Shown piece by piece: positions 8,362-16,700 of a stretch of 23,425 nt of DNA; positions within the stretch are counted from its first letter, which is position 1, and each line of letters begins with the position of its first letter. The position numbers and the translations under genes were made by a program. A model generated the notes under the pieces. The model saw only the letters and a program-made list of their open reading frames with translations. It ran no database searches and was not told the origin of the DNA. The stretch comes from Chara braunii (Eukaryota > Streptophyta > Charophyceae > Charales > Characeae): the NCBI GenBank assembly GCA_003427395.1, contig BFEA01000121.1:492692-516116 (forward strand). Direction: 5' to 3'.

Positions 8362-9060
8362 ATACATGCAAGCGCACGTCGTGCAGGCGGTTTCCTACAT
8401 GCGGCGCATGCGCCCAACCGATCCCGTGCGGCGCACGACGTGTGCAGAGATCGACCCGTCACCCCCCTCAGAAAAAAAAAAAGGCCAGGGTCGAAACGGT
8501 GCGTTTGAGGCCCCCTGCCAAAATTATAAGCGAGAGAAAAAAAAATTTACAGGAGTACTGCCTCAACTTGCTCCTCCTCCCCTTCCTCATCCTCCATGTC
8601 TCCTCCTCCCTTCTCCTTTTCATCTCCTCCTCCTCCTCCTCCTCCTGTCCGTCCTCCTCCTCCTGCCCTTCCTCATCCTCCTTGTCTCCTCCTCCTCCTC
8701 GTACTTCCTCATCTTCCATGCCTCCTCCTCTCCTTCGCTTCCTCGTGTCCTCCTCTTCCTCGTGTCCTCTCCTTCCTCGTGTCCTCCCCTTCCTCGTGTC
8801 CTCCCCTTCCTCGCCGTCCATGTCTCCTCCTCCTCCTCCTGCCCTTCCTCTTTTCCCTCAGCCCATCTCTTCTCCTCCCCCATGTCGACTCCTCCTCCTC
8901 GTCGTCCTCCCTATCCTCGTCATCGTCCTCATCCGCATCCTCCTCCTCCTATCCATATCCCCCTCTCCTCGCCGTATCCCCATCTTCCTGTCAAACGCCC
9001 CCTGTGCGGAACTCGGCACGGAACTCCGCATGAATGTGCGGCTCGTGCAGTTGCAAGTAT
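8362..9060. mobile_element. Non-autonomous Mutator-like element (MULE/MITE), 699 bp
   Basis: The left end ATACATGCAAGCGCACG (8362-8378) and the reverse complement of the right end, ATACTTGCAACTGCACG (9044-9060), match at 14 of 17 positions. The element is flanked by a perfect 10-bp duplication, GCTGTATTCC. It splits a 217-bp repeat whose other copy is uninterrupted at the same site, so the pre-insertion state is visible. A target duplication of 9-11 bp is the hallmark of the Mutator superfamily. The interior has CG-rich subterminal palindromic words (GCGGCGCATGCGCC, GTGCGGCGCAC), A-runs and a long CTC/TCC-rich core (about 8570-8990). It has no transposase, so it would depend on another copy. 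Confidence 0.75.
8570..8990. repeat. CTC/TCC-rich low-complexity core of the Mutator-like element
   Basis: An imperfect pyrimidine-rich tract of TCC, TCCTCG and TCCTCAT units. The long open frames across it (Ser/Pro/Leu-rich on +, Glu/Arg/Gly-rich on -) result from the composition and are not called as genes. Confidence 0.8.
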
Positions 9061-9070
9061 GCTGTATTCC
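9061..9070. repeat. Right target-site duplication
   Basis: GCTGTATTCC is identical to 8352-8361. Host repeat sequence resumes after it at 9071. Confidence 0.8.
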
Positions 9071-9156
9071 GAAACCAAAATCATCAGCAGAAAAGCGCTT
9101 GGCGTCAGACATCACTGCATCGAGCTTTTCCGAGATCATTTTGTTGCCCTTTCTTC
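9071..9156. repeat. 217-bp tandem duplication, copy A, second part
   Basis: This continues copy A after the insertion. It aligns with about 9288-9361, sharing ACCAAAATCATC, AGAAAAGCGCTTGG and CTTTTCCGAGATCA. Confidence 0.7.
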
Positions 9157-9373
9157 TTTTTAGCCACCTTGCTGCTTTGTCCAGTACCTTTCTGCAATCA
9201 CCTTGATGTGGAAGTCTTCAGTTGCGTCTGACAGACTATCTTCCTGGAAGGATGGCCAGATTGGCCCAGTAACCATTGCTGCATTCCAAAACCAAAATCA
9301 TCTACAGAAAAGCGCTTGGCCTCAGGCATCACTGCATCCACCTTTTCCGAGATCACAGCATCTATGTTTTCCA
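9157..9373. repeat. 217-bp tandem duplication, copy B (uninterrupted)
   Basis: This is the intact second copy and the reference for the empty insertion site of the Mutator-like element. The - strand reads DAVMPEAKRFSVDDFGFG and then HPSRKIVCQTQ without a stop. The matching - strand part of copy A (DAVMSDAKRFSADDFGFG) differs at a few residues. Confidence 0.7.
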
Positions 9374-9891
9374 ACACCCCACTACCCCTCATTCTGCAAA
9401 AAAAGTCGGATCAGGTGGATGTCTGCAGAAAGGGGATGACCTCACCATGAAGAGATTCAGATGAAATCAGACTGCACTCCAAACTTGCTTTCAACATGCA
9501 TACAAGCGAACTGATGGCAAAACCAAACTCTGCAACTCAGAATCAACAACGAACTTGCACCCAAAGTCTGTTCAAGTCAACAGTACAACTTGCGGCTATG
9601 GCTGCCGAACACTGTCTCCACCACCAGCCTCACTCTCCCTCATGCACGCATGTACGAGTATCTACCCTGAATGTCCACGCTACACAGACACACACTCTGT
9701 ACACTCTGTCTGTGACAACAGCTGGGCGGCTATGGTCGCCGCCGTCTTCCTCCTGGCCAGTTATGACCGTTGTCTTCCTCACTGCCCACTTCGGCTCCGG
9801 GCACCTGCAGACCTACACACACAAGTCACCAAGGCAGCACACTTCCGCATGGCTCCCATGTGAATGAATGAATGGCTGGACGCTGCCTTTT

Positions 9892-9899
9892 TATTTATA
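9892..9899 (-). promoter_or_regulatory. Candidate LTR TATA box
   Basis: On the - strand the sequence reads GTATAAATAAAAAGG, a good plant-type TATA box in the correct orientation for LTR transcription. It lies in the part of the LTR that is deleted from the other copy. Confidence 0.55.
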
Positions 9900-10309
9900 C
9901 TGCTTCGGAGGTGGCCGGGCCCTGTCCCAAAACGCGTGGCCTCGGGCCAAAACGCGTGGGGCCTGGGCCTAGAATCTTCCAGGCCGTGTAGGCCTGGTAG
10001 ACCCAAAATGTGTGGCCCCCAAGACGCGTTTCTGGAGCCTTCTGTATCCCGCTTGGCCAGATCCTTCCCCCACGTGCAGCCCTGGTACTTGCTGACTCAG
10101 TCAGACTCGTCCAGTCCAACTCTTCCGGAACCTAGATCCTACGGACTGTTACCTACGGACTGACTCTTAGGCGTACGAAGAGGTAAGTAGAGACTTCTAG
10201 AACAAACCTTCCTAAACTAATGGTAACAGACTTAAGTACTAACCTACAGACCTAGGGATCAAGCCCAACTTCCCTTCCTACAGCCTAACCTATGACAAAG
10301 GACAGGTCG

Positions 10310-10450
10310 AGGGCTCAAATCTCACATAGTCACCGGGTGATTGTACAGGGCACAGGCATAGGTCTAGGGATCAAATCTCACTCAGCACACATGGTCAATG
10401 TACATGGCTCAGGCATAGGTGTAGGGATCGAATCTCGATGTCTGCAAATG
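10310..10450. repeat. ~56-bp repeats inside the family-2 LTR
   Basis: The words CTCAAATCTCAC (10314), ATCAAATCTCAC (10370) and ATCGAATCTCGA (10427) recur every 56-57 bp. The last two are each preceded by AGGCATAGGT. The same array is in the right LTR (about 15415-15560), so it predates the insertion. Confidence 0.75.
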
Positions 10451-10477
10451 TTTTGTCGACTGGGTGAAACCATTTCA

Positions 10478-10571
10478 CTCCCGCCGTCCTAAATTTGAGG
10501 TCCTCCAAGAACACTCTAACTCAAGGTAGGACTTTTCCCCTTTCTTTCTCTTTCATAGGCGTGTACTACGC
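10478..10571. other. Element 2 3' untranslated spacer
   Basis: A short noncoding stretch between the 3' LTR and the chromodomain repeats, starting with the candidate polypurine tract (10478-10490, read on the - strand). Confidence 0.5.
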
Positions 10572-10741
10572 CGGGAGCGGTTTCTAACAGCTCTGTTCTA
10601 GTAAACCATCTGTCGTCCTCTGGTTCTTGATATGTGAACCTGACTTTGTACTGTGTCGGGAGCGGTTTCTAGCAACTCTGTTCTAGTAAACCATTTGTCT
10701 TCCTCTGGTTCTTGATATGCGAACTTGACTTTGTATTGCTC
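10572..10741. repeat. 85-bp tandem duplication in the chromodomain region
   Basis: Units 10572-10656 and 10657-10741 share CGGGAGCGGTTTCTA, TCTGTTCTAGTAAACCAT and CCTCTGGTTCTTGATATG. A period of 85 is not a multiple of three, so the second copy of the encoded peptide is out of frame. Confidence 0.9.
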
Positions 10742-10831
10742 CCGGGGACGACCTCGCCCTCTGGTTCTGAACACGTACTCTTCCACTATGCGATCTATAT
10801 CGTTGGCATCGTCCATATCTGGCGGAATCAT
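10598..10831 (-). pseudogene. Element 2 Pol C-terminus, chromodomain-like
   Basis: The - strand frame begins MIPPDMDDANDIDRIVEEYV and continues through RGRPREQYKVKFAYQEPEE and DKWFTRTELLETAP. The pattern (E-Y-V, then QYKVKF, an acidic turn, W, and a final helix ending in AP) matches the chromodomain at the end of chromovirus integrases (YLVKWKG..EE.TWEP). It targets integration to marked chromatin. After LLETAPDT the frame runs into the second unit of the 85-bp duplication in the wrong register and stops. It lies only about 20 bp from the RT remnant, so the rest of RT, RNase H and integrase are deleted. Confidence 0.65.
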
Positions 10832-10851
10832 TGACCTTCATGAAGGAAATC

Positions 10852-11557
10852 TGTCACTGGTGCATTAGTCAAAATGTGATGCCGTTGGAATGACTTAAAC
10901 ATACCTTGTTCTAAACGCCGTCTTATACTGATCGCCAGGATGAACCTCTATCTGATGGTACCCTGACTTTAAGTCTATCTTCAAGAAGTACTTGCAGCCC
11001 TGCACTCGATCTAACAAGTCATCTATACGAGGCAGCGACTCTGCATTCTTAATCGTGATGGCGTTTAGTTCCTTGTAGTCTATACACATATGCAACTCTC
11101 CCTCTTTCTTTGGGACGAATAGAACAAGTGCGCCGAAAGGTGATGAACAAAGCCTTATCCATCCTTTCTCCAGAAGCTCATCTAATTGCCTGCGAAGCTC
11201 CTCTAGTTCTTTGGGAGAGATCCTGTAGACCGCCCCTTTGGGCGTATGGCAACTGCCAAGTTCTATCTCGATGCGGTGCTGGATCGGTCTTGGCACTACA
11301 CTTGAAGGTGCTTCAAACAAATCTTTGTACTCTTCCAGCAGACTGACAATAGTAGGATGGATCTCCTCTTCTTCTTTTGGCTTGTCAGAAATCGGCCTAA
11401 CATAAGCTACGAACGCCTGCTCTTCGAGTTGCTCCTTCCTTACAAGTCGAGCGAAGGCAGGAGCGCTGAGGCAGCAATATGCGAGGGGATTATCTACCCG
11501 GGACTCATGGTACATTCGGACTTGCTTGACTTCGCCTGACGGACTAGGGAGCCTCAC
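10852..11557 (-). pseudogene. Element 2 reverse transcriptase, N-terminal half
   Basis: One 220-codon - strand frame (11557 down to 10895) starts in the protease-RT linker and runs into RT. Visible are the linker LLEEYKDLFEAPSS, the fingers (RISPKELEELRRQLDELLEK, GWIRLCSSPFGALVLFVPKK), CIDYKELN, and the first catalytic Asp in FLKIDLKSGYHQIEVHPGDQ followed by YKTAFRTRY. The frame breaks there. A shifted trace of the next motif, TNAPVT, is at 10852-10869. The second catalytic motif (YxDD) never appears, so the enzyme is inactive. Ty3/gypsy RT normally continues about 100 more residues, then RNase H and integrase. Confidence 0.9.
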
Positions 11558-11566
11558 TCGTGCTCT

Positions 11567-11881
11567 CTAAGGTGCAAAGTGGCTCTTGCTGCCTCTCCCC
11601 AATCTGCCCCTAAAACCATATCGAATGGGAGATTGAAGGACCCTTTCTACCTTTCCCTTTTTCCTTAGGCGGAAGTATGCCCGAACTCCCTCGACGAACT
11701 CCTCGACTCGCATCCTACTGTTGTCTGCAAGGATGCTGACTCTTTCAATCGTTGGACCTTTAAGTTGAGCTTTGCGACTAACGTAGCTCCTGGTGACCCC
11801 ACTATCTATAAGGGCTCCTACTCTAGCTGTAAAGATTTCTACATCTGCGAGATTAGTTGTCCTTTCCCATCTCTCTTCGTC
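11567..11881 (-). pseudogene. Element 2 aspartic protease (retropepsin-like)
   Basis: The - strand frame contains VGALIDSGVTRSYVSRKA (catalytic Asp in IDSGVT at about 11792-11809), which matches the D-S/T-G-A/V active site of retrotransposon proteases. ILADNSRMRVEEFVEG follows. The second half of the fold, LPFDMVLGADW (the ψ-loop pattern before RT), is present but in another frame near 11600-11625. A frameshift has therefore occurred between them. The enzyme would cut Gag-Pol; here it is broken and separate from RT. Confidence 0.75.
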
Positions 11882-12418
11882 TTAGCCCAGGCTTGCCTTC
11901 TTTCCTTCAACTCTTTAGCTAAGCCTCTGAGGAAAGCGTCTAGAGAGACTATGACACAAGCAGTCCCTGGACAACTTACTAGACGCTGGCCAGCAACCTC
12001 TGCCATGGAGATATGTGGAGTGGGCGACTCTATCTTGCACGCATGTTCAAATCCACATACTCCTATGGTAGGGGCAGTTGCGACCCCTATCGGCGACTGC
12101 CTTTCGCTGTCCCAGAAGCAGCGCGACTCCTATACTTGGGACAAAATTTGATGATGTGGTTGGGATCCTCATAGAATACACATTGAGACCTATCTATACG
12201 ACACTGCCACACATTCTGCTCAATCCCCAGATCTTCCCAAGGTCGTCCCTCGGGTCGACTTGGGTGCCACCATCCCTGTCTGGGAGGTGACCGACTCTGA
12301 CGAGGGAGGTTGGACGGGGGACCTTGACCCCTTCCTCCCGCTTGACGGCCCCCATTGCCGCCAACCCCCTGGCGGCCCTGTCCTCGGCCACCTGGGGCGA
12401 GGCCATTCCGGCCAGGCC
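11882..12418 (-). pseudogene. Element 2 Gag-protease spacer and zinc-knuckle region
   Basis: There are many short frames. The zinc knuckle (12141-12182) is the only clear motif. The segment at 12240-12420 is Pro/Gly/Arg-rich in all frames and looks like the disordered linker common near the Gag end. Stops occur in the knuckle frame soon after it (TAG after KGSRR). Confidence 0.5.
12141..12182 (-). other. Zinc knuckle of element 2 Gag with a Cys-to-Tyr change
   Basis: The - strand reads CVFYEDPNHIIKFC. The spacing fits C-X2-C-X4-H-X4-C, but the second Cys is Tyr (TAT, one base from TGT). Zinc binding would be lost or weak. Confidence 0.65.
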
Positions 12419-13470
12419 CTAGTCCCCCTCTTGCGGCCTCCCTTTGGCTGCGACAACAACGTAGGCTCTCCCCTTATCTACATTACTGTCGTCCTCCTCT
12501 AGTCCCCACTCAATGTCCGAGTAGGGAATCTCCTCAGCACCACCTTCTTCCATCGTTAGAATCAGACTGTCTTTGACCTTAACTTGGCAAGAGATGGTGC
12601 GCCCCTTCCACATTTTTCCCTTTGTCAGATCCTTGTGCCAGAACGCGGTAACTGGCGACGCTTGTGCAGCAAACGAAACACCCTCCCTGGCTGTTGCTTT
12701 CGGGTGAAGAAGTGCCCTTGCACATGCTCGGGCAATGCGCGGTAGAAGAGTTGGACTAACTGTGCATCATTGACTCCATGTCCAGGCACAACTCAACTCA
12801 TCCATGGCAGGCTTGAGGGCATGCACGCTCTTCCACAGGCGTGTACGGATCATTTGCAGTTTGTCAGAGGCTTTAAACCCCCACGTGACATCTGAGAATC
12901 ATTCTCTAAGAGACTTAAGGAACTCGGATAGGGGTGTGACTCGTGAATACGTGACCATATCATTGTCACAATTCGCGCCCCTTGCTAGCGACCTCGCAAA
13001 GCTGGTTGCTTCGTCTCGTAATGCCTGGAAGGCTACCTAAACATGGTCTTTTGGCACGACGCTCTGTAAGTACAAATAAGAATTTACGTTGGCCTCCCAA
13101 TTGTCAAAGACCTTTCCAAAACATGGTCTTCTGGCATGACGCTCTGTAAGTACAGATAGGAATTTACGTTGGCCTCCCAAATGTCAAAGACCTTTCCCTT
13201 CTTCCCGCTGAAAGGCTCGGGGAAATGGACGTTGACCTTCTCGCGGCGTGGGGCAGGCTCCTCTTCCTTGGAAGCCACTACCTTGGCGTCCTCTATGGCG
13301 CCTGTGCAGAATTCCTTGGTCCTACTAATCGCAAGGTGGACCTGGTCCACCAAGTACTTCATTGTGTCGCGTGCAAAATCTTGTAATCCAGCGCGTATCG
13401 ACTCTAACGCGATATCATGGCTGCGAATATGTTGCATTTGCTCTCGCTGCGTGAGTAGTAGTGATTTCAT
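12419..13470 (-). pseudogene. Element 2 Gag core
   Basis: The frame from 13470 contains VNVHFPEPFSGKKGKVFDIW and EANVNSYLYLQSVMPEDHV, the usual start of a plant-type Gag capsid domain ('F.G....W......Y'). After the 80-bp duplication the homology resumes as AFQALRDEATSFARSLARG, then YSRVTPLSEFLKSLRE, FSDVTWGFKASDKLQ and LWKSVHALKPAMDEL (about 13037-12790). A TGA at 12899-12901 sits where Arg is expected (RE-stop-FSDV), a likely CGA-to-TGA change, and another TGA follows near 12770. From memory this resembles Gag-like proteins predicted in the Chara braunii genome. Confidence 0.75.
13041..13200. repeat. 80-bp tandem duplication inside element 2 gag
   Basis: Units 13041-13120 and 13121-13200 share ACATGGTCTT, GACGCTCTGTAAGTACA and TTACGTTGGCCTCCCAA. 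80 is not a multiple of three, so the duplication throws gag out of frame. The copies differ at about eight positions, so the event is old. Confidence 0.9.
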
Positions 13471-13478
13471 ACTAAGAA

Positions 13479-14060
13479 TCAGGGTATCGAGCCTATCTTG
13501 GTCTTGTCCCTGATTTTCCCCATTCTAGTCTCAGCCGCTCTTAGATCCCTTTCTGTCCTGTTTGCCACTTCCAGACGTCTGACTCTCTCTTGGTTTAGGC
13601 GCAATCTCCACCCCGACTGTTTCTCCTGCTCTTTAGCTCTTCTCCGCAAGGGGTCCCTCTCTGCCTCCAACTCTCTTCTCACCACTTCTCTCTCTTCCGA
13701 GGTTATTATCAACCGGACTTCTCTATCTTCCCCCAACTCCACATGTGCTACCCACTCATCAATTGCCTTCTCCACCTCCTCTTGTGCCACCTGGCTTGTA
13801 CTCGCCTCCCCCTCCTCTCTAGCGGCTCCTCTTGTTTGACTTCCACTTCTTCATCTACTTCGGGCCTCTATTTCTGCCATCTTCTCCTCCTGCTCCTCCT
13901 TCCACCTTTCAATTTCTTCTTCCATCGGCTTCTTCTTCGCCTCCTGCTCCTCTAACAGGGCTGCTTAATCAACTCCCTCTTCTCCATCTTCTCCTTCCTT
14001 TCTCTCAGAAGGGCGACAACTCTCTCTTCCTGCTCCCTATTGTAGAGTGCACAATCACAG
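13479..14060 (-). pseudogene. Element 2 Gag N-terminal coiled-coil region
   Basis: The - strand frames give strongly charged helix-forming sequence: REQEERVVALLRERKEKMEK, MEEEIERWKEEQEEKMAEIE, then MAQEEVEKAIDEWVAHVELG and later RRELEAERDPLRRRAKEQEK. Frames change near 13970, 13850 and 13505, where the peptide otherwise continues into SMKSLLLTQREQMQH of the Gag core. Such a Glu/Arg/Lys-rich coiled coil before the capsid is seen in some plant Ty3/gypsy Gag proteins. No start codon can be assigned with confidence. Confidence 0.6.
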
Positions 14061-14808
14061 GCGATTATGCTCCTCAACACGTAGACCTACCAGTCTGACT
14101 CTCCAAAGTACATAGAATAACTGACTGTCTACTGCTCTCATCTACTCTAAGGTCCTCACTACAGGACTCACTGGCTGATCAGGAGGCCTTCTAAGAAGAT
14201 CCCCTAAACTCCTCAAGAATTCTTTAACGTCGCAGACAGGACAACGTGATCAGCCGAGTCCTCTCAAGACTTAGACAGCTCGACGCACAGCCCACAGCTC
14301 GGAGTTCGGGCCTACCACACCACACTGAGCAGCCCGCCGGTCAGTACCGGTCCTTGGGAGTCTTGTCCCCGGAACGTGTCAGTCGTCAGACGCGGCCTTT
14401 AGCCTTACTAAGTCCCGTGTGGGTTTGGGCTCGCAGCTCTACGACCACATCCACAGAGTCCTATCGACGTGGACATAAGTGACAGGGAGATATGACTGAC
14501 TCTGACAGACCTGACCACCCCTCCGACCTCCTGGCTATGGTGGTCTTCTTCTTCGCTGCCCTCTTCTTCTTCCTACATCTTGGCTATGGCTGCTTCACCT
14601 CCCTTTTCATCAACTTCCTTCTTCTTTCTCTCTGCGTCTCTTCTTCCTCTTCTCTCGTTGGTCATCTTCTTCTCCGAGCTCAGCAGCTATGGCTGCCGTT
14701 CACTGTGGCCTCCTCTCTCTGTCTCTCTGTCTCTCTCTCTCTGTCGCTCCTTGGCCATGGTGGCTTTCTCCTTCCTCGCTTGCTGCATCTCCAACGTGGA
14801 CAACGGGT
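14061..14808 (-). other. Element 2 5' leader
   Basis: This lies between the primer binding site and gag. It is pyrimidine-rich on the + strand, so purine-rich in the element RNA, with a CTCTCTGTCTCT stretch near 14716-14749. I see no gene or motif beyond this. Confidence 0.5.
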
Positions 14809-14824
14809 ACCTGTTCCGATACCA
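14809..14824 (-). promoter_or_regulatory. Primer binding site (tRNA-iMet type)
   Basis: On the - strand, TGGTATCGGAACAGGT starts one base after the CA end of the 5' LTR. Plant Ty3/gypsy and copia elements use TGGTATCAGAGC..., complementary to the 3' end of initiator methionine tRNA. This site matches its first seven bases and most of the rest. It fixes the orientation of element 2 and the inner boundary of its 5' LTR. Confidence 0.8.
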
Positions 14825-14825
14825 G

Positions 14826-15584
14826 TGAAATCAGACTGCACTCCAAACTTGCCTTACATGCAGGCAGTTAGATGCATACACGCGAACTGATGGCAAAACC
14901 AAACTCTTCAACTCAGATTCAACAACGAGCATGCACTTAAAGTCTGTTCAGGTCAACTGTACAACTTGCGGTTATGGCTGCTGAACACTGTCTCCACCAC
15001 CAGCCTCACTCTCCCTCATGCACGCATGTATGAGGATCTACCCTGAATGTCCACGCTACACAGACACACACTCTGTACACTCAAAACGCGTGGCCTCGGG
15101 GCAAAACGCGTGGGGCCTGGGCCTAGAATCTTCCAGGCCGTGTAGGCCTGGTAGACCCAAAATGTGTGGCCCCCAAGGCGCGTTTCTGGAGCCTTCTGTA
15201 TACCGCGTGGCCTGATCCTTCCCCCACCTGCAGCCCTGGTACTTGCTGACTCAGACAGACTCTACGAATAGGTAAGTAGAGACTTCTAGAACAGACCTTC
15301 CTAAACTAATGGTAACAGACTTAACTACTAACCTACAGACCTAGGGATCAAGCCCAACTTCCCTTCCTACAGCCTAACCTATGACACAGGACATAACCTA
15401 TGACACAGGACACTCGAGGGTTCGAATCTCACACAGTCACCGGGTGATTGTACAGGGCACAGGCATAGGTCTAGGGATCGAATCTCACTCAGCACACAGG
15501 GTCAATGCACAGGGCTCAGGCATAGGTTTAGGGATCGAATCTCAGTGTCTGCAAATGTCGTGTCGACTGTGCATGACCCTTTCA
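14826..15584 (-). mobile_element. Element 2 5' LTR, internally deleted (759 bp)
   Basis: It starts TGAAATCAGACTGCACTCC, like the left LTR, and ends CCCTTTCA. Compared with the 1,016-bp left LTR it jumps from ACTCTGTACACTC directly to AAAACGCGTGG near 15080, losing about 225 bp that include the TATA box. It also carries a private 19-bp duplication (TAACCTATGACACAGGACA, about 15376-15413). Confidence 0.8.
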
Positions 15585-15657
15585 CGCAAGTGTGTACATG
15601 TCATGCATCATTCTCACAAACCACGGTCGATAGTCTCAAGTCATAGACAAAGGTAGA
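15585..15657. other. Short unassigned gap
   Basis: Between the element 2 LTR and the next LTR-like block. I see no target duplication or motif. Confidence 0.4.
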
Positions 15658-16190
15658 TGAGAAGAGGACCGAGTTTCACAGCTTATATTATCAGAAATAT
15701 GAATACAAAGTGTTTCAAAGTTCCCCTGAGTCCAGCACCCATCGGCGCAACACCAATCTCTTGTCAACTCATTGATGTGACTTCCAGTGAATCAGCGCTA
15801 CTCCTGCAGATAGTTTCCAAGTCATCAATTTGGTCACTACTCATCAGCGCCACCTCTGCAGGTCACATCCAACCCAGGTAAGTATCTTCCATAGCCGAAC
15901 CTTGAATGAACACTCTCAACCTCAGTCCCTTCCTCCTACGATGCATACACACTCTTCACTCATGAGGATCTACTCTGGATACTACTCATAGCTACATACT
16001 GACCCTCTACTACTAATGCTAACTCGCTGGGCAGCTATGGCTGCATTACTTCCAGTGTACTGGCTTCTTCCTCCATTCAGCGCATCTTCTACCTCCAGCA
16101 CTGCTCCTCCTGACTCAGCGCACAAGTGCACCAGCACTTCCACGCATTGCAGCCAGTGGAGATCTGGCGAGGAATGAGGCAGGCAGCTCC

Positions 16191-16197
16191 CTTTATA
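16191..16197 (-). promoter_or_regulatory. Candidate TATA box in the LTR-like block
   Basis: The - strand reads TATAAAG in the context CACTATAAAGGGA. Confidence 0.45.
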
Positions 16198-16425
16198 GTG
16201 CTGGCCACTCCTCGCTGGGTCTGCATTGGCTCAATTCGGCCTTTCCTTTGTCCCAGACCCTGCATTGCATGTGTCCCAGTATAGTCCCAATGAAGTTCAA
16301 CTGCTGCTGAGGCCTCTCGGCCTGGATTTGGACTTGAAAGTCTGGATCTGGACTGACCCCTTGAATTATACCAGAACTGGGACTGTGCCTATTGACTTTA
16401 CTTTCGGACATGCACAACTCTAAAC

Positions 16426-16550
16426 GAACAGACACATTTACTGCTTGAACAGACACTTTCCTTTGCACGAACAGGTACACTGCCTGCACGTACAGACACA
16501 CCCTTACCCGAACAGACATGACATACACATCTCCTGGTGAACAGGTAAGT
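16426..16550. repeat. Six degenerate ~21-bp GAACAGACAC repeats
   Basis: GAACAGACAC or a close variant starts at 16426, 16447, 16469, 16490, 16510 and 16539, at spacings of 21, 22, 21, 20 and 29 bp. The array lies in the LTR-like block. Confidence 0.7.
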
Positions 16551-16652
16551 CTTTTGACAATGCCCTTTGCCTTAGATTTAGATGTGCCTGTTGACAGAGA
16601 ACTTGACCTTTGACCTGCTTTCACGTTTCTGAGCCCTGGCGAGATACCTTTC

Positions 16653-16700
16653 ACAATGCTTTACTTTTACAAGGTCCGTGCTGCTTTACTTTTACAAGGC
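16653..16700. repeat. Two-copy 25-bp repeat
   Basis: GCTTTACTTTTACAAGG occurs twice, about 25 bp apart, near the right end of the LTR-like block. Confidence 0.75.

Larger units (their letters stand above)
9462..10477 (-). mobile_element. Element 2 3' LTR (1,016 bp)
   Basis: On the + strand it starts TGAAATCAGACTGC and ends CCATTTCA, giving a short inverted end TGAAAT/ATTTCA. It matches the right LTR along its length, except that it has about 225 bp (around 9712-9937) which the right LTR lacks. That extra block carries a TATA box in element orientation. The + strand sequence just right of it, CACTCCCGCCGTCCT, is a pyrimidine-rich tract and so could be the polypurine tract of the - strand element. 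Confidence 0.8.
9462..15584 (-). mobile_element. Internally deleted Ty3/gypsy LTR retrotransposon (element 2)
   Basis: Two direct LTR copies (9462-10477 and 14826-15584) flank a - strand interior. That interior has a primer binding site, a purine-rich leader, Gag with a coiled coil and a zinc knuckle, aspartic protease, the first half of reverse transcriptase and a C-terminal chromodomain. The RT active site (YxDD), RNase H and integrase are missing. Stops and frameshifts occur in every domain. The LTRs have the same TGAAAT...TTTCA ends, but no 5-bp target duplication is visible (TCAGA on the left, CGCAA on the right). This suggests rearrangement, recombination between copies, or decay. Confidence 0.85.

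Noticed and set aside
8271-9206. Long open frames (up to 311 codons) on both strands
   Set aside because: They cross the CTC/TCC-rich core of the Mutator-like element and give only Ser/Pro/Leu or Glu/Arg-rich peptides. They also span an insertion boundary.
9888-15584. An active element 2
   Set aside because: Catalytic RT half, RNase H and integrase are absent, gag is frame-broken, and the 5' LTR lacks its TATA box.
9457-15589. 5-bp target duplication for element 2
   Set aside because: TCAGA on the left and CGCAA on the right do not match. Shifting the ends by a few bases does not help.
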